From the NCBI RefSeq assembly GCF_009832905.1, contig NZ_CP047135.1:2086001-2150000 (forward strand): a stretch of DNA of 64,000 nucleotides, read 5' to 3'. Each line of letters opens with the position of its first letter. The first letter of the stretch is position 1. Below are positions 44,801 through 53,774 of this stretch, one piece after another. Source of the stretch: Stenotrophomonas sp. 364 (GTDB lineage: Bacteria > Pseudomonadota > Gammaproteobacteria > Xanthomonadales > Xanthomonadaceae). The notes under the pieces were generated by a model. The model did not search any database. It saw only the letters and a list, made by a program, of their open reading frames with translations, and was not told where the DNA came from. A program made the position numbers and the translations under genes.

Positions 44801-44823
44801 GGCTCCCTGCCCTGCAGGGAGCC
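44801..44823. terminator. Perfect 10-bp hairpin ending the Tad region
   Basis: GGCTCCCTGC-CCT-GCAGGGAGCC starts 7 bp after the DUF2968 stop. It has a strong GC stem and no T-run. Confidence 0.65.
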
Positions 44824-44948
44824 TGCCGCCGGGCGGGGCGGTCATCGCGTCGTTCCGCACCCCTTCCTGTTGCTGCTCCCGTTCCCTGCCTGTACCTGCG
44901 CGCGGTGCAGTACCCTGTGCCTCTACGAACCCCGTAGCGCACAAGGAC

Positions 44949-46316
44949 ATGGCCATGGCGATTCGCACCCGCGTGTACTTCCCGCGCGCACAGTGGCGGT
45001 GGGCCGCCGCATGCGCGCTGCTGGGCGCCTTGGCGCTGCTGCCTGCCGCCCACGGCGCCACGGCTGGCGCAGCACCGCCGGACGTCACAGCGTCCGATCC
45101 GGGCACGCTTGGCTGGATGCAGGGCTTCCCGCCGCCGGAAGCCAAGCGCATCCGCTACACCGACAGCGACTATTTCGCCTTCCCCAAGCTGCGCTGGACC
45201 GCCTGCCACTTCCGCCAGTTGATGCCCACCGTAGGCGTCAGCCGCGGGCCGGGGGCGGCGATGCCGCTGCCCCAGCGGCTGGACGCGGCGATCGACGCGC
45301 TGCCGTTCACGCCCTTGAACTCGCCTACCCGCATGACCTGGGCGCAATCGCTGCAGGCCAACTACACCGACGGCATCATCGTGCTGCACGACGGCGTGGT
45401 GGTCTACGAGCGCTACGCCGGCTGCCTGCAGCCCGGCGGCCAGCACGGCGCGATGTCCGTCACCAAATCGATCACCGGCCTACTCGGCGAGATGCTGGTC
45501 GCCGACGGCGTGCTGGATGAGAACGAGACCGTGGGTGCAATCATTCCGGAGCTGGCGCGCAGCGCCTTCGGCGATGCCACGGTCAAGCAGGTGCTGGAAA
45601 TGACCACGGCCCTGCGCTACAGCGAAGACTATGCCGACCCCAACGCCGAAGTCTGGCAGTACGCCGCCGCGGGCAGCACGCTGCCGCCCGCGCCGGGCTA
45701 CACCGGTCCACGCAGCTACTACGACTACCTGCAGACCGTGCAGAAGCAGGGCCGCCACGGCGAGGCGTTCGGCTACAAGACAATCAACACCGATACGCTG
45801 GGCTGGATCATCGCGCGGCGCACCGGAAAGCCCGTTTCCACGCTGTTGTCCGAGCGCATCTGGACCCGGCTGGGCGCCGAGCAGGACGCGTACTACACCG
45901 TCGATTCCAGCGGCACGCCGTTCGCCGGCGGCGGCCTCAATGCCGGGCTGCGTGATATGGCCCGGCTCGGCCAATTGCTGCTGCAGGACGGTCGCAGCAA
46001 CGGGCAGCAGGTCATCCCCGCCGCCGCCATCGCGCGTATCCGGGTAGGCGGTGACAAGCGCGCCTTCGCCAAGGCCGGCTACACTCTGCTGCCGGGCTGG
46101 AGCTACCGTGGCATGTGGTGGGTCAGCCACAACCCGCATGGCGCGTACATGGCGCGCGGCGTGCACGGCCAGGCGCTGTATATCGATCCTGCCGCCAAGG
46201 TGGTGATCGCCCGCTTCGGATCCCATCCCGTGGCCGGCAACAGCGCCAACGATCCCACCACCCTGCCCGCATTCGATGCACTGGCACGCTACCTGATGAC
46301 CCAGCCGTCCAGATAG
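44949..46316 (+). CDS. Secreted serine hydrolase, class C beta-lactamase fold
   Basis: 455 residues with a long basic leader (WAAACALLGALALLPAAHGA). The active-site SxxK is Ser170-Val-Thr-Lys173 in AMSVTKSITG. Later elements include MTTALRYSEDYADP and GYKTINTDTLGWIIARRTGK. The layout resembles 6-aminohexanoate-dimer hydrolase and EstB-like esterases rather than true beta-lactamases. It is a periplasmic or secreted amidase/esterase of unknown substrate. The start gives a complete signal peptide. Confidence 0.87.
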   Translation: MAMAIRTRVYFPRAQWRWAAACALLGALALLPAAHGATAGAAPPDVTASDPGTLGWMQGFPPPEAKRIRYTDSDYFAFPKLRWTACHFRQLMPTVGVSRGPGAAMPLPQRLDAAIDALPFTPLNSPTRMTWAQSLQANYTDGIIVLHDGVVVYERYAGCLQPGGQHGAMSVTKSITGLLGEMLVADGVLDENETVGAIIPELARSAFGDATVKQVLEMTTALRYSEDYADPNAEVWQYAAAGSTLPPAPGYTGPRSYYDYLQTVQKQGRHGEAFGYKTINTDTLGWIIARRTGKPVSTLLSERIWTRLGAEQDAYYTVDSSGTPFAGGGLNAGLRDMARLGQLLLQDGRSNGQQVIPAAAIARIRVGGDKRAFAKAGYTLLPGWSYRGMWWVSHNPHGAYMARGVHGQALYIDPAAKVVIARFGSHPVAGNSANDPTTLPAFDALARYLMTQPSR

Positions 46317-46327
46317 CCAATGCGAAC

Positions 46328-46837
46328 TCAGCGGCACGCATCGAATACGGCGTCGTCCATGCGCCGGCTGAGGGCGAAGCTGCGCGACATGCCTGCCTTC
46401 CGGTAGGCGACATCGCGTTGGCGCTTCGCCTTCGCGCACATGCGCGGCTGATGATGAAGCGCGATGACCGCGCCCACCGGCCCGCGCGTTCGACCGCGTG
46501 GCGAAGTACTGCGGCGCGGACGCGGATCCGCCGGCGCCCGGCCCTGCGGTTCCTGCGCACGCTTGCGTGCCTGCAGTTCGCGCCGGATCGCCTCGATCCG
46601 GGCGGCGTGCTGGCGCTCGGCTGGCACTGCATCCACTTCCCAGGCCTGTTCGGCCTGCCCCTCGGCGCAGGCGTGACGCTGGAACGTGGCCACCCCGGCA
46701 ACGCGGCATTTATGGATCTGCTGCACCTGGGGTACGGGTGGCAGGGACGATGGAGCCGCCATTGCGGACACCGGCAACAGGGCCAGCAACCACCACCCGT
46801 GGGCGCGCAACAGGGAACGACGAGGGACAGTTCGCAT
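46328..46837 (-). CDS. Small secreted DUF4124-like protein
   Basis: 169 residues. The signal peptide is WWLLALLPVSAMA, followed by IHKCRVAGVATFQRHACAEG. That is the DUF4124 type of start (a Cys, then a short beta segment and a second Cys). A basic, Arg/Pro-rich middle follows, then a conserved-looking C-terminal KRQRDVAYRKAGMSRSF with Cys near both ends. Function unknown, envelope-located. It converges on the serine hydrolase with an 11-bp gap. Confidence 0.7.
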   Translation of the reverse strand: MRTVPRRSLLRAHGWWLLALLPVSAMAAPSSLPPVPQVQQIHKCRVAGVATFQRHACAEGQAEQAWEVDAVPAERQHAARIEAIRRELQARKRAQEPQGRAPADPRPRRSTSPRGRTRGPVGAVIALHHQPRMCAKAKRQRDVAYRKAGMSRSFALSRRMDDAVFDACR

Positions 46838-46974
46838 CGGCAGCCTCCAGAACCTGCCGCCAGCATCGCGTCCTTGCCGTGGGAAAATCGGGACACACGT
46901 TGCGCATCACCGTCACTGCGTGGTGTCCCTACCCACGCATGCGTGGAAGCAGCCATACCCGCGCAGTGTCGCGG

Positions 46975-47430
46975 TTACGCGCGCAGGTGCAATTCCAGTA
47001 CCTCATCGCCCAGATCGTCGATCTCGCCGGTTGGTCGCCATCCCAGGTGCCGGTAGAAGCCGTGCGAGCGAACGGTCGGATCGGCGGCGCAGCCCAGGAA
47101 CAGGCGCTCCATGCCCCATTCCTGGAAGTCGTCCACCATCCGTGCCAGCAACGCCTTGCCGATGCCCTTGCCTTCCCACGCCGGCAGCAGCGCCAACACG
47201 ATGATTTCGCCACTGTCGCGGTCGCCGAAGCAGTAGCCCACCAGGGCGCCATCGGCCTCGGCCACGTGCCCGGGAAAGTCTCCCTGGGCGATGCCCGCGG
47301 CCCAGCTTTCCACGGTGATGCCCAGCGCGGCCAGCTGTTCAGCGGAAAACGCGTTCTCGCGCGTGCGCCCGCGCAGGTCGATACAGGCCGCGGCGTCAGC
47401 CGGTACGGCAGGTCGGTACACAACAGACAT
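46975..47430 (-). CDS. GNAT-family N-acetyltransferase
   Basis: 151 residues with the GNAT fold: an N-terminal VYRPAVPADAAACIDL, a central beta-4 IIVLALLPAWEGKGIGKALL with the acetyl-CoA loop E-G-K-G-I-G, and a C-terminal SHGFYRHLGWRPTGE. It transfers acetyl from acetyl-CoA to an amine whose identity is not visible. Of two adjacent ATGs the second (47430) is chosen because AAGGAG lies seven bases before it. Confidence 0.9.
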   Translation of the reverse strand: MSVVYRPAVPADAAACIDLRGRTRENAFSAEQLAALGITVESWAAGIAQGDFPGHVAEADGALVGYCFGDRDSGEIIVLALLPAWEGKGIGKALLARMVDDFQEWGMERLFLGCAADPTVRSHGFYRHLGWRPTGEIDDLGDEVLELHLRA

Positions 47431-47555
47431 CATTACACTCCTTGTCCACGCCACGGCGCATCCATGGCAGCGACGCAGCATACGCCAGCGAGGCCGCAGC
47501 GCTGGCACACGCTGTCATCATCAGCCCCTGCGTGACCGCGCCGGCGCATGCAGAA

Positions 47556-47578
47556 GGGGCCCGGCAATGCCGGGCCCC
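47556..47578 (-). terminator. Hairpin terminator of the TonB-dependent receptor
   Basis: GGGGCCCGGC and GCCGGGCCCC pair perfectly around a 3-base loop. It lies 24 bp beyond the receptor stop. On the minus strand it is followed by TTCTG, a weak U-tract. Confidence 0.7.
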
Positions 47579-47601
47579 GGTGCGCCGCACACGCGTCCGC
47601 G

Positions 47602-50331
47602 TTACAGGAAGCGATAGTCGAATTCCAGCCACAACTGGCGCCCGTAGGGGTCGTAGTTGCCGACCGGGTAGAACGGCCAGCCGCCGCCATTCTTGTCGGC
47701 CGGTGGGCGGCTGTCGCGCAGGTTGTTGACGATCAGGCCCACGCTCGCATTCTCGGTGAGCGTGCGGTACAGGCTGGCGTTGTAGGTCATGTACGGCGCG
47801 ATCCGACCGCTGCCATCGGTCTTGGGCAGGGAGCCGTAGCGCATGCCGTACAAGGTGGCGGTCCAGTCGTTGATCGCCCAGGTCACGCTGCCGTTGACCT
47901 TGCTTCGCCACTGGTAGGAATCGAGCGAGTTGCGCTGGTCCACCACGTCATCCTCGGCGAACTGGCGGTACTCATGGTCGATCACCAGCGAGTAGGCCAG
48001 CCGCGTGGAGAACCGGCCATAGCGGCCCGCATCCCAGCGCGCGGTGGCCTTCAGGTCGATGCCGCGCACCGATTCGGATGCTGCGTTGATCGGGTTGATC
48101 AGCACGCGGGTCACCTGGTTGGGCTGCACCGCAGCGTCGGCCGGGTTGCGGATCACCCGCGCCAGCGCGTCCTGGCACTGTGCCGAGTTGATGTCGCGGA
48201 CGTCGCCGCCCACCGTCTGGCCCAGGCGGCAATCGGCCTCATCGCGCAGGATCCGCGACGAATCCAGGTTGGTTACTTCATCGTCGATGCGGATGTCGTA
48301 GTAGTCGGCGGTGACGTCCAGGTTCGCCGTCGGCGACCACACCAGGCCCACCCCGTACGACTTGGCCGTCTCCGGCTGCAGTTGCGGATTGGCGCCGCTG
48401 GTGTAGTCGATCGAGAGGCCGCTGTAGTCGCAGTCGTCATACGCCTGCCCGGCGGTGCGGCAGCGCCAGTAGTCGGTCATGCCCGGGTTGTAGCCGCGGG
48501 TTTCGCTGGCGAACACATAGTTCATGTCCGGCGCGCGGAAGCTGGTGGCGGCACTGGCGCGCAGCAGCAGGCTGTCGAACGGGCGGAACTCCAGGCCGGT
48601 GCTCCAGGTGGCCTTGCCGATATGGTCACCGGCGGCGCGGTACTGGTCGTAGCGACCGGCCACGGTGGCGGTCAGGCGCTCCAGCAGGGGCAGCTGCAGC
48701 TCGACACCGGCGGCATAGCGGTCGCGCTCGCCACCGGACGGAATGCCGGCACTGGTGTTCCAGAACTCGCCGGTGGCCAGGGCCGGATCGGGACGGTTGC
48801 GGTAGCCCTGGCTGCCTGCTTCGACCACGGCGGCGAGCGCCGCACGGCCGCCCGGCAGGTCGAACAGCTGCCCGTTCACGCTGAAGGTGGCCGCCTGCAG
48901 CCAGGCCGCGTTGCGGCTCTCCTGGGTGGACGACAGGCTCTCGTACTCGTTCGGCGTCAGCGGCTGGTACAGCCGCGCAGGATCGGGCGCATACACGTCC
49001 ACGCCATTGCGCGTGCCGAGCTTCGGCCCCAGCAGGTAGTCGTTGATGCCGGCCAGCAGCACCGGTCGGCGCGTGCGGTTTTCGTAACGCGAGCGGCTGT
49101 AGGCCGCTTCGTAGTCCCAGTCGCTGGCACCCAGGCTGCCGCGCGCGCCCACGTTGAACGACCACGACGACTCCAGGAAGCGGTTGGCATTGCGCTGCAC
49201 GCCGCCGATCTCTTCGGGGGCGAAGCGGCGGTACCAGCTTTCCAGCTGCCCGCTGTTCTGGTTGTAGAAGTAGTTGCGCGACGAGGTCCAGCTGGGCGCG
49301 CGGGTGTTGTTGTAGATCCGCGCCGTGCCGATGGCCACGTCGGCGAACAGTTCCTGGCGGTCGTTGAGGTGCCAGGTCAGCGCGCTGTACGCGTCGATGT
49401 TGCGCTTCTCGGTCTGCACGGTCCAGAACGTGGCCGCTGCTTCATTGCTGCCGCAGTACCAGCCCTGGCGCGGATTCTGCGCACGGAACACGCTGCCGCC
49501 GTACAGGCCGCTGCTGGCGTCGCAGCCGGCGGCGCCGGGATCGATGTAGCTGTTGGTGCTGGCATTGCGCCGGTAGGCCACGCCGGTGGCCAGCGGGGTG
49601 ACCCCGCGCGGGTCGTCGGTGAGGGAATCCATGAAGTCGCGCTGCGAGCCATAGATCGCCTTGCGGTTCGCGATTTCCAGCCCGAAGATCGCCTCCCACT
49701 GGTCACCGGCGCTGCCGCCCACCACCTGCAGGCGCTGGTTGTCGCCGCCACCCTGCTCGGTGGTACCGGCCTTGACGTTGATGCCAACGCCCTCGTAGGA
49801 CTTCTTCAGGATGATGTTGACCACCCCGGCGATGGCATCCGAGCCGTACACGGCCGACGCGCCGCCGGTGAGCACCTCGATGCGGTCGATCAGCGCGCTG
49901 GGGATGTTGGCCAGGTTCACCACGTTGACCGAGCCTTCGTAGGCCAGCGGGTAGTCCGACTGCCGGCGCCCGTTGACCAGCACCAGGGTGCGGTTGGGGC
50001 CGAGGCCGCGCAGGTTGATGGTGTTGGCGGCCGGGGTGAAGGTGTTGCCGAAGTCTTCGCCCTGCACGCTGCCGGTGTTCTCGGTCAGCGCGCTGAGCGC
50101 TTCAAAGGCGCTGCGGTAGCCCTGCGCCTCGATCTGCTGCTGGGTGATCACGGTGACCGGCGAGGGCCCTTCCACGCTGGCGCGGGGGATGCGCGAGCCG
50201 GTGATCCGGACCGCCTCCAGTTCGGTGGGCGCCGGGCCATCGGCGGCATGCGCGAACGGGCTGGCGGCAAGCAGGGGCAACAGGGACACGACCAATGGCC
50301 GCAGGCGCAGCGGACGACGAAGCAGAGACAT
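47602..50331 (-). CDS. TonB-dependent outer-membrane receptor
   Basis: 909 residues from MSLLRRPLRLRPLVVSLL, with a signal peptide ending near ASPFAHA. The plug domain contains AVRITGSRIPRASVEGPSPV, NTINLRGLGPNRTLVLVNGR and VEVLTGGASAVYGSDAIAGV-type motifs. A 22-stranded barrel follows, ending in Phe-Leu (EFDYRFL). It imports a substrate across the outer membrane using TonB energy. The Xanthomonadaceae often have such receptors next to sapC, as here. The ligand may be a sugar or peptide but cannot be read from sequence. The start has a typical leader. The longer form adds 13 residues only. Confidence 0.93.
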   Translation of the reverse strand: MSLLRRPLRLRPLVVSLLPLLAASPFAHAADGPAPTELEAVRITGSRIPRASVEGPSPVTVITQQQIEAQGYRSAFEALSALTENTGSVQGEDFGNTFTPAANTINLRGLGPNRTLVLVNGRRQSDYPLAYEGSVNVVNLANIPSALIDRIEVLTGGASAVYGSDAIAGVVNIILKKSYEGVGINVKAGTTEQGGGDNQRLQVVGGSAGDQWEAIFGLEIANRKAIYGSQRDFMDSLTDDPRGVTPLATGVAYRRNASTNSYIDPGAAGCDASSGLYGGSVFRAQNPRQGWYCGSNEAAATFWTVQTEKRNIDAYSALTWHLNDRQELFADVAIGTARIYNNTRAPSWTSSRNYFYNQNSGQLESWYRRFAPEEIGGVQRNANRFLESSWSFNVGARGSLGASDWDYEAAYSRSRYENRTRRPVLLAGINDYLLGPKLGTRNGVDVYAPDPARLYQPLTPNEYESLSSTQESRNAAWLQAATFSVNGQLFDLPGGRAALAAVVEAGSQGYRNRPDPALATGEFWNTSAGIPSGGERDRYAAGVELQLPLLERLTATVAGRYDQYRAAGDHIGKATWSTGLEFRPFDSLLLRASAATSFRAPDMNYVFASETRGYNPGMTDYWRCRTAGQAYDDCDYSGLSIDYTSGANPQLQPETAKSYGVGLVWSPTANLDVTADYYDIRIDDEVTNLDSSRILRDEADCRLGQTVGGDVRDINSAQCQDALARVIRNPADAAVQPNQVTRVLINPINAASESVRGIDLKATARWDAGRYGRFSTRLAYSLVIDHEYRQFAEDDVVDQRNSLDSYQWRSKVNGSVTWAINDWTATLYGMRYGSLPKTDGSGRIAPYMTYNASLYRTLTENASVGLIVNNLRDSRPPADKNGGGWPFYPVGNYDPYGRQLWLEFDYRFL

Positions 50332-50636
50332 GCAGATTCCTGGGTGGGGGACAACGCTCCGGTGCGGCAAGCCATTGCCGCAGGGGGCCCGGAAGGCGCG
50401 CCAGTCTGCTGAATGCGACCCTGCCCGGGAAATGACCGGCCGGGATATGCATATCGGTTTTTTGCCTAAGGCCCGGCAGCACTGGGCCGCGACACAAAGA
50501 GGTTTCTCTTCCCTTTGAGGGAAGCGCGTTGTTGCAGGAAACCTTGCAGAGTGAGCAGGGCGCTACGCGGGTGGCCCGGTGTGCGGGCGGCGTCTGAATT
50601 GGCTGGCGTCTCCGATTGGGCCGGTCGCGAGCGTAA

Positions 50637-50740
50637 GGGCCCCGTAACGGTCGGTAGGCGCCTGGCGCAAATGTCCCCCGGCCGCAGTCGCGGCCTCCTC
50701 CTTTATTTTGCCCAGGCGCCTACCGGCCGCTACGGGGCTC
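50637..50740. repeat. Structured repeat element 1
   Basis: An outer stem of about 26-29 bp (left arm 50637-50665, right arm 50712-50740, one mismatch and a wobble or two) encloses a core also found in element 2. Read on the minus strand the core is GCAAAATAAAGGAGGAGG, a small hairpin (CCGC/GCGG), then CCGGGGGACATTTGC. Core ends pair GCAAA with TTTGC. Confidence 0.7.
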
Positions 50741-50779
50741 GGCTTGCGGTGCGCAGGTGGACGCCACGCTTTTTTTTGA

Positions 50780-50917
50780 CGGCCGTCGGTGGGTCGGGCG
50801 CTGGGTCCCCATGCCCTTTCCGGCGAATGTCCTCCGGCGTCGGCCTGCGGCCGCCACCTCCCCCTTTATTTCGCCTCCAAGGACATGGGGACCCAGCGCC
50901 CGACCCGCCGACGGCCG
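50780..50917. repeat. Structured repeat element 2
   Basis: Outer arms 50780-50827 and 50870-50917 pair over about 48 bp with only a few mismatches. The core on the minus strand is GCGAAATAAAGGGGGAGG, a GC hairpin, then CCGGAGGACATTCGC. The core aligns with element 1 while the outer stems differ completely. The closing pair changes from A-T to G-C on both sides. Confidence 0.7.
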
Positions 50918-50975
50918 CGTCTGGAAAGCGTCAAGGAACGTTTTTGCCTGCCCCGCAGAGGGGCGAAGAACCAAA

Positions 50976-51002
50976 CAAAAACGGCGACCCTGCGGTCGCC
51001 GT
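50976..51002 (-). terminator. Rho-independent terminator of sapC
   Basis: Read on the minus strand, ACGGCGAC and GTCGCCGT form an 8-bp stem followed by TTTTTGTTTGG. It lies 28 bp past the sapC stop and is the clearest intrinsic terminator in the window. Confidence 0.85.
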
Positions 51003-51029
51003 CGTGATGCATCCCCCTGGCTGGTGCGA

Positions 51030-51794
51030 TCAGGCCTTGGCAGCGGCCTGCAGGCTCTGCCGCTGGACCAGCGCGTTGAAGCGCGACAGCGAGCTGAGGT
51101 GGTGGTGCACCAGCGCCAGGTAGCCATTGCGGTGCCAGGCCAGCACGATGTCATCGGGCAGCTTGGACAGCTTTTCCACGTCGACCACGTGGAACCCGTT
51201 CACCGACATCTGCTCGCCGTTGTTCAGGGTCACATCGATGCTGCGCTCCACCAGCAGGTCCTGGGCCAGGATCGCCGCGGTGAACTGACGGGTTGCCTCG
51301 TGTTCGCGGGTGAAATCGCCGCAGAAACGCATGGCGTTGTCGACCAGTTCGGTGGCCTTGCCGTCCACGAACAGGGGCTCGCCTTCGTCACTGGTGCCCT
51401 TGTTGACATGCTCGGCTTCGGCGTCGATGGCCAGCAGGTAGTCACCGTTGGTATCGGCCTGCATGAACACGAACGGGTACCGGCGCACGTAGGCGGGGGC
51501 GTAGGTGTCTTCGGCCCACTTGTCCCCGTCGATGAACAGGTTGCTGCGGGCAAGGCCCACGGCCACGATCGGCGCAGCGTCCTTGCCGGTGAACAGGATC
51601 GGGAAATGCTGGGCCGCCAGGCCGAACTCGCCCACCACGGCCGGAATGGCATTGGTTTCGGCCGCAAAGGCCACGGTGCCCTGCACCAGGCGCCAATTGG
51701 CGTGCTTGTCCGATTGCAGCGGCAGCGGCTGGCGGTAGAACAGCGGGCCGGCGGCCTGGGCCTGCGCCGGAGGGGTAGTGGTTTCAGCAGTCAT
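51030..51794 (-). CDS. SapC-family protein
   Basis: 254 residues from MTAETTTPPAQAQ. The SapC family core includes HANWRLVQGTVAFAAETNAIPAVV (in part), GEFGLAAQHFPILF, YVRRYPFVFMQADTNGDYLLAID and a C-terminal DDIVLAWHRNGYLALVHHHLSSL. The name comes from the S-layer-like SapC of Campylobacter, but in Xanthomonadaceae the gene accompanies TonB receptors and its biochemical role is not known. It has its own terminator, so the receptor downstream is transcribed separately. Confidence 0.88.
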   Translation of the reverse strand: MTAETTTPPAQAQAAGPLFYRQPLPLQSDKHANWRLVQGTVAFAAETNAIPAVVGEFGLAAQHFPILFTGKDAAPIVAVGLARSNLFIDGDKWAEDTYAPAYVRRYPFVFMQADTNGDYLLAIDAEAEHVNKGTSDEGEPLFVDGKATELVDNAMRFCGDFTREHEATRQFTAAILAQDLLVERSIDVTLNNGEQMSVNGFHVVDVEKLSKLPDDIVLAWHRNGYLALVHHHLSSLSRFNALVQRQSLQAAAKA

Positions 51795-51932
51795 GGAATA
51801 GGTCAGGTACGACGCGCCAGACAGCCCGGGCGCGAAAGCGGGCACCGCATTGATCGGTCACTATAGCGTGGCTCCATGACGATTTGCGCCGTGCCGGAAG
51901 GCATGGAGGGCAGCCGGCGCGGCGGTCATCGC

Positions 51933-52820
51933 CTAGAGCGCGGTGAACTCGCTGCACTCGGGCAGCGGCGTATCCGGCTGGTAGCGGCCGCCATCGAAGC
52001 GCAGCACCCGCTGGTAGGAGCAGGTCCGGTCGGTCTGGGTGCGCAGGTCCTGCTTGCGCAGCGGTGCGCGCGCCTGGGAATCCTGCAGCCGCGACGCCCC
52101 TGCCGGGAAACGGGTGGCGGTGGTGGTGTAGCGCAGCACCGGCATGCCCTCCCCGGCCGGGTCCAGGTGCAGCACGCCGGCGAAGCTGTACTGGTCATGG
52201 CAGGCGCCCGCGCGCCGGGCGGTGTCCTGTTCACCGAAGCAGGCACGAATCATGGCGTGGCCGTCCGCGGGAAGCGTCAGCACGTCCGGATCGATCTGGA
52301 TGCCATCGTCCATGTGGCGGATACGGCTCAGCACCAGGGTGGACGCGCCGGCATCCCCGCCGGAGTACATCGTCGTCACACTGCGCTGTACGCCCACCAG
52401 GACGTTTTCCAGGGCCGCCTGCTGCGGGTCGGTCGGCCTCTGCCCCGCGTCGGCCCCGGGCGCCAGGCGCACGATGAACGGCCATGGCGTATCGGTGCCG
52501 GTGGCGTCGGCACCGGCGGTATCCAGCGGGATGAACCAGGCATGGGGCTCGGCCGCACCGGGCAGGTGGTGCTCGATCTCCAGCTGCGACGCCCGCTCGT
52601 CGCCCTCGCGGGCGGTGCGCACACACCACTGCCGGTCGGCCGTGCAGAAGCGTGCCGACGCGTCCTCAGCGCCCGCCTGCGCGGCGGGCTGCTCGATCAG
52701 CGCCTCCAGCCGGTTGCCGGCACGGTCGTGCACCGGTGCGGACGCCGCTGCGTTGCTGATGGCCGCCAACACCACCGCCATGGCGGCAAAACGGGTCCTG
52801 CGCTGCAACGTCCCTGGCAT
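51933..52820 (-). CDS. Hypothetical secreted protein
   Basis: About 295 residues. The leader is RRTRFAAMAVVLAAISNAAASA, followed by a beta-rich body with five or six Cys (ARFCTADRQWCVRTA, IRACFGEQDTARRAGACHDQYSF, ECSEFTAL). I do not recognise the family. The repeated Cys suggest disulfides and a periplasmic place. The ATG at 52820 is preferred over 52829 because AGGATG stands six bases before it. It lies 40 bp after cdh on the same strand and may be co-transcribed. Confidence 0.7.
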   Translation of the reverse strand: MPGTLQRRTRFAAMAVVLAAISNAAASAPVHDRAGNRLEALIEQPAAQAGAEDASARFCTADRQWCVRTAREGDERASQLEIEHHLPGAAEPHAWFIPLDTAGADATGTDTPWPFIVRLAPGADAGQRPTDPQQAALENVLVGVQRSVTTMYSGGDAGASTLVLSRIRHMDDGIQIDPDVLTLPADGHAMIRACFGEQDTARRAGACHDQYSFAGVLHLDPAGEGMPVLRYTTTATRFPAGASRLQDSQARAPLRKQDLRTQTDRTCSYQRVLRFDGGRYQPDTPLPECSEFTAL

Positions 52821-52860
52821 GTGCTGCATCCTGTCGTAAACGAACAGCATAGCGCAGAGT

Positions 52861-53646
52861 TCAGCGCACCCCGTCGAGCGCGTCCTGCGCGCCGGTCACT
52901 GCCGCACAGGCATGGTCCTGCAGTTCTTCGCCGCTGGCATCGTTGCCCTGTGCTGCATCCAGCTGCGTGGCCAGCAGCAGGAACCCAGGGCTGCCATCAC
53001 TGGCGTGGGCCCCCGCCACCACCAGCGACCACTGGCCGAGGTCCTGCACACCGGCCAGTTCGCTGGCCAGAAGCCGCACCGGATCGACCGTCAACGTCTC
53101 CCCCGCCACCCGCCGCGCCTGGTAGCGGTGGCCCCGCAGCGGCTCCGGCAGCGGTTGCCAGCGCGTCTGGATGCCCGGCCCCATGCGCTGTAGCTGCGCG
53201 AGGACATCGGCGCGCAGGCAGTCCACGTGGATGTGCAGTTGGTGCTGCGAGCGCCCGTGCGGCGAGTTCAGCGCCAGGCTGGTGACCTCCCGTGGGAGCG
53301 GGCGCCCCAGTGCCTGTGCGGTGCGCCAGCGCTCCTGCCAGGCGGCCGCGAAATAGTTGGGCGCATCGGTGCGCATAAGCAACGGGCTTTCGATGCCGGT
53401 CACCCGGTCCAGCGGCAGGAGCAGGTACTGATACTGGCCGTGCGAGTCCTTCAGCACCACGTCGCGGCGTCCGGCTTGCGGGTTGACCGCCACGCAGCTT
53501 CCCTGCGGCGGTCCCTGCAGGCGGCAGTCGCGCTGCACGATCCCCCACAGCGCATCGGGATTAACCGGCGGCTTGGCCGGGGGGGGTGCGCTGGCACAGG
53601 CAGCCAACAGCAGCAGGACGCAGGGCAGGAACAGTCGGTGGATCAC
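52861..53646 (-). CDS. cdh: CDP-diacylglycerol diphosphatase, lipoprotein form
   Basis: About 261 residues from a GTG. The leader FLPCVLLLLAACASAPPP has a lipobox (LAAC). The Cdh family motifs are present: NPDALWGIVQRDCRLQG, LNSPHGRSQHQLHIHVDCL with the HxH active site, GHRYQARRV and a C-terminal PGFLLLATQLD. It hydrolyses CDP-diacylglycerol to phosphatidate and CMP at the membrane and belongs to the HIT-like superfamily. E. coli Cdh has a simple membrane anchor rather than a lipobox. It follows the Tle1 phospholipase gene after a hairpin. Confidence 0.88.
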   Translation of the reverse strand: MIHRLFLPCVLLLLAACASAPPPAKPPVNPDALWGIVQRDCRLQGPPQGSCVAVNPQAGRRDVVLKDSHGQYQYLLLPLDRVTGIESPLLMRTDAPNYFAAAWQERWRTAQALGRPLPREVTSLALNSPHGRSQHQLHIHVDCLRADVLAQLQRMGPGIQTRWQPLPEPLRGHRYQARRVAGETLTVDPVRLLASELAGVQDLGQWSLVVAGAHASDGSPGFLLLATQLDAAQGNDASGEELQDHACAAVTGAQDALDGVR

Positions 53647-53750
53647 GGGCAGGACTCGGCTACGGCTACCGTCCGGCCCGCTCCGGGCCGGCTCGGCGCG
53701 TAGTGTACCCGCTCGCCTTTGACCGCCCTGCGACACGGCACCGCCCTGCT

Positions 53751-53773
53751 GCCCGTGCCCTCAGGGACCGGGC
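53751..53773 (-). terminator. Hairpin directly after the Tle1 stop codon
   Basis: GCCCG-TGCCC-TCA-GGGAC-CGGGC folds into a stem with one internal mismatch. It begins 2 bp after the tle1 stop on the minus strand. It probably ends the T6SS cargo transcript before cdh. Confidence 0.5.
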
Positions 53774-53774
53774 C

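Larger units (their letters stand above)
50332..51029. other. 698-bp intergenic region between sapC and the TonB receptor
   Basis: No credible gene. Open frames seen here run through self-complementary arms and lack protein character. The region contains the sapC terminator (50976-51002), two large related structured elements (50637-50740 and 50780-50917), and a T8 run near 50770 after a short GTGG/CCAC hairpin. About 300 bp between 50332 and 50636 must hold the receptor promoter, in which I see no clear motif. Confidence 0.7.

Noticed and set aside
47548-50412. Open frame of 954 codons opposite the TonB receptor
   Set aside because: It is a shadow of the receptor with no ribosome site or recognisable domain.
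50515-51866. Several open frames of 70-370 codons through the structured elements
   Set aside because: They run through both arms of long inverted repeats and antisense to sapC, so coding is not credible.
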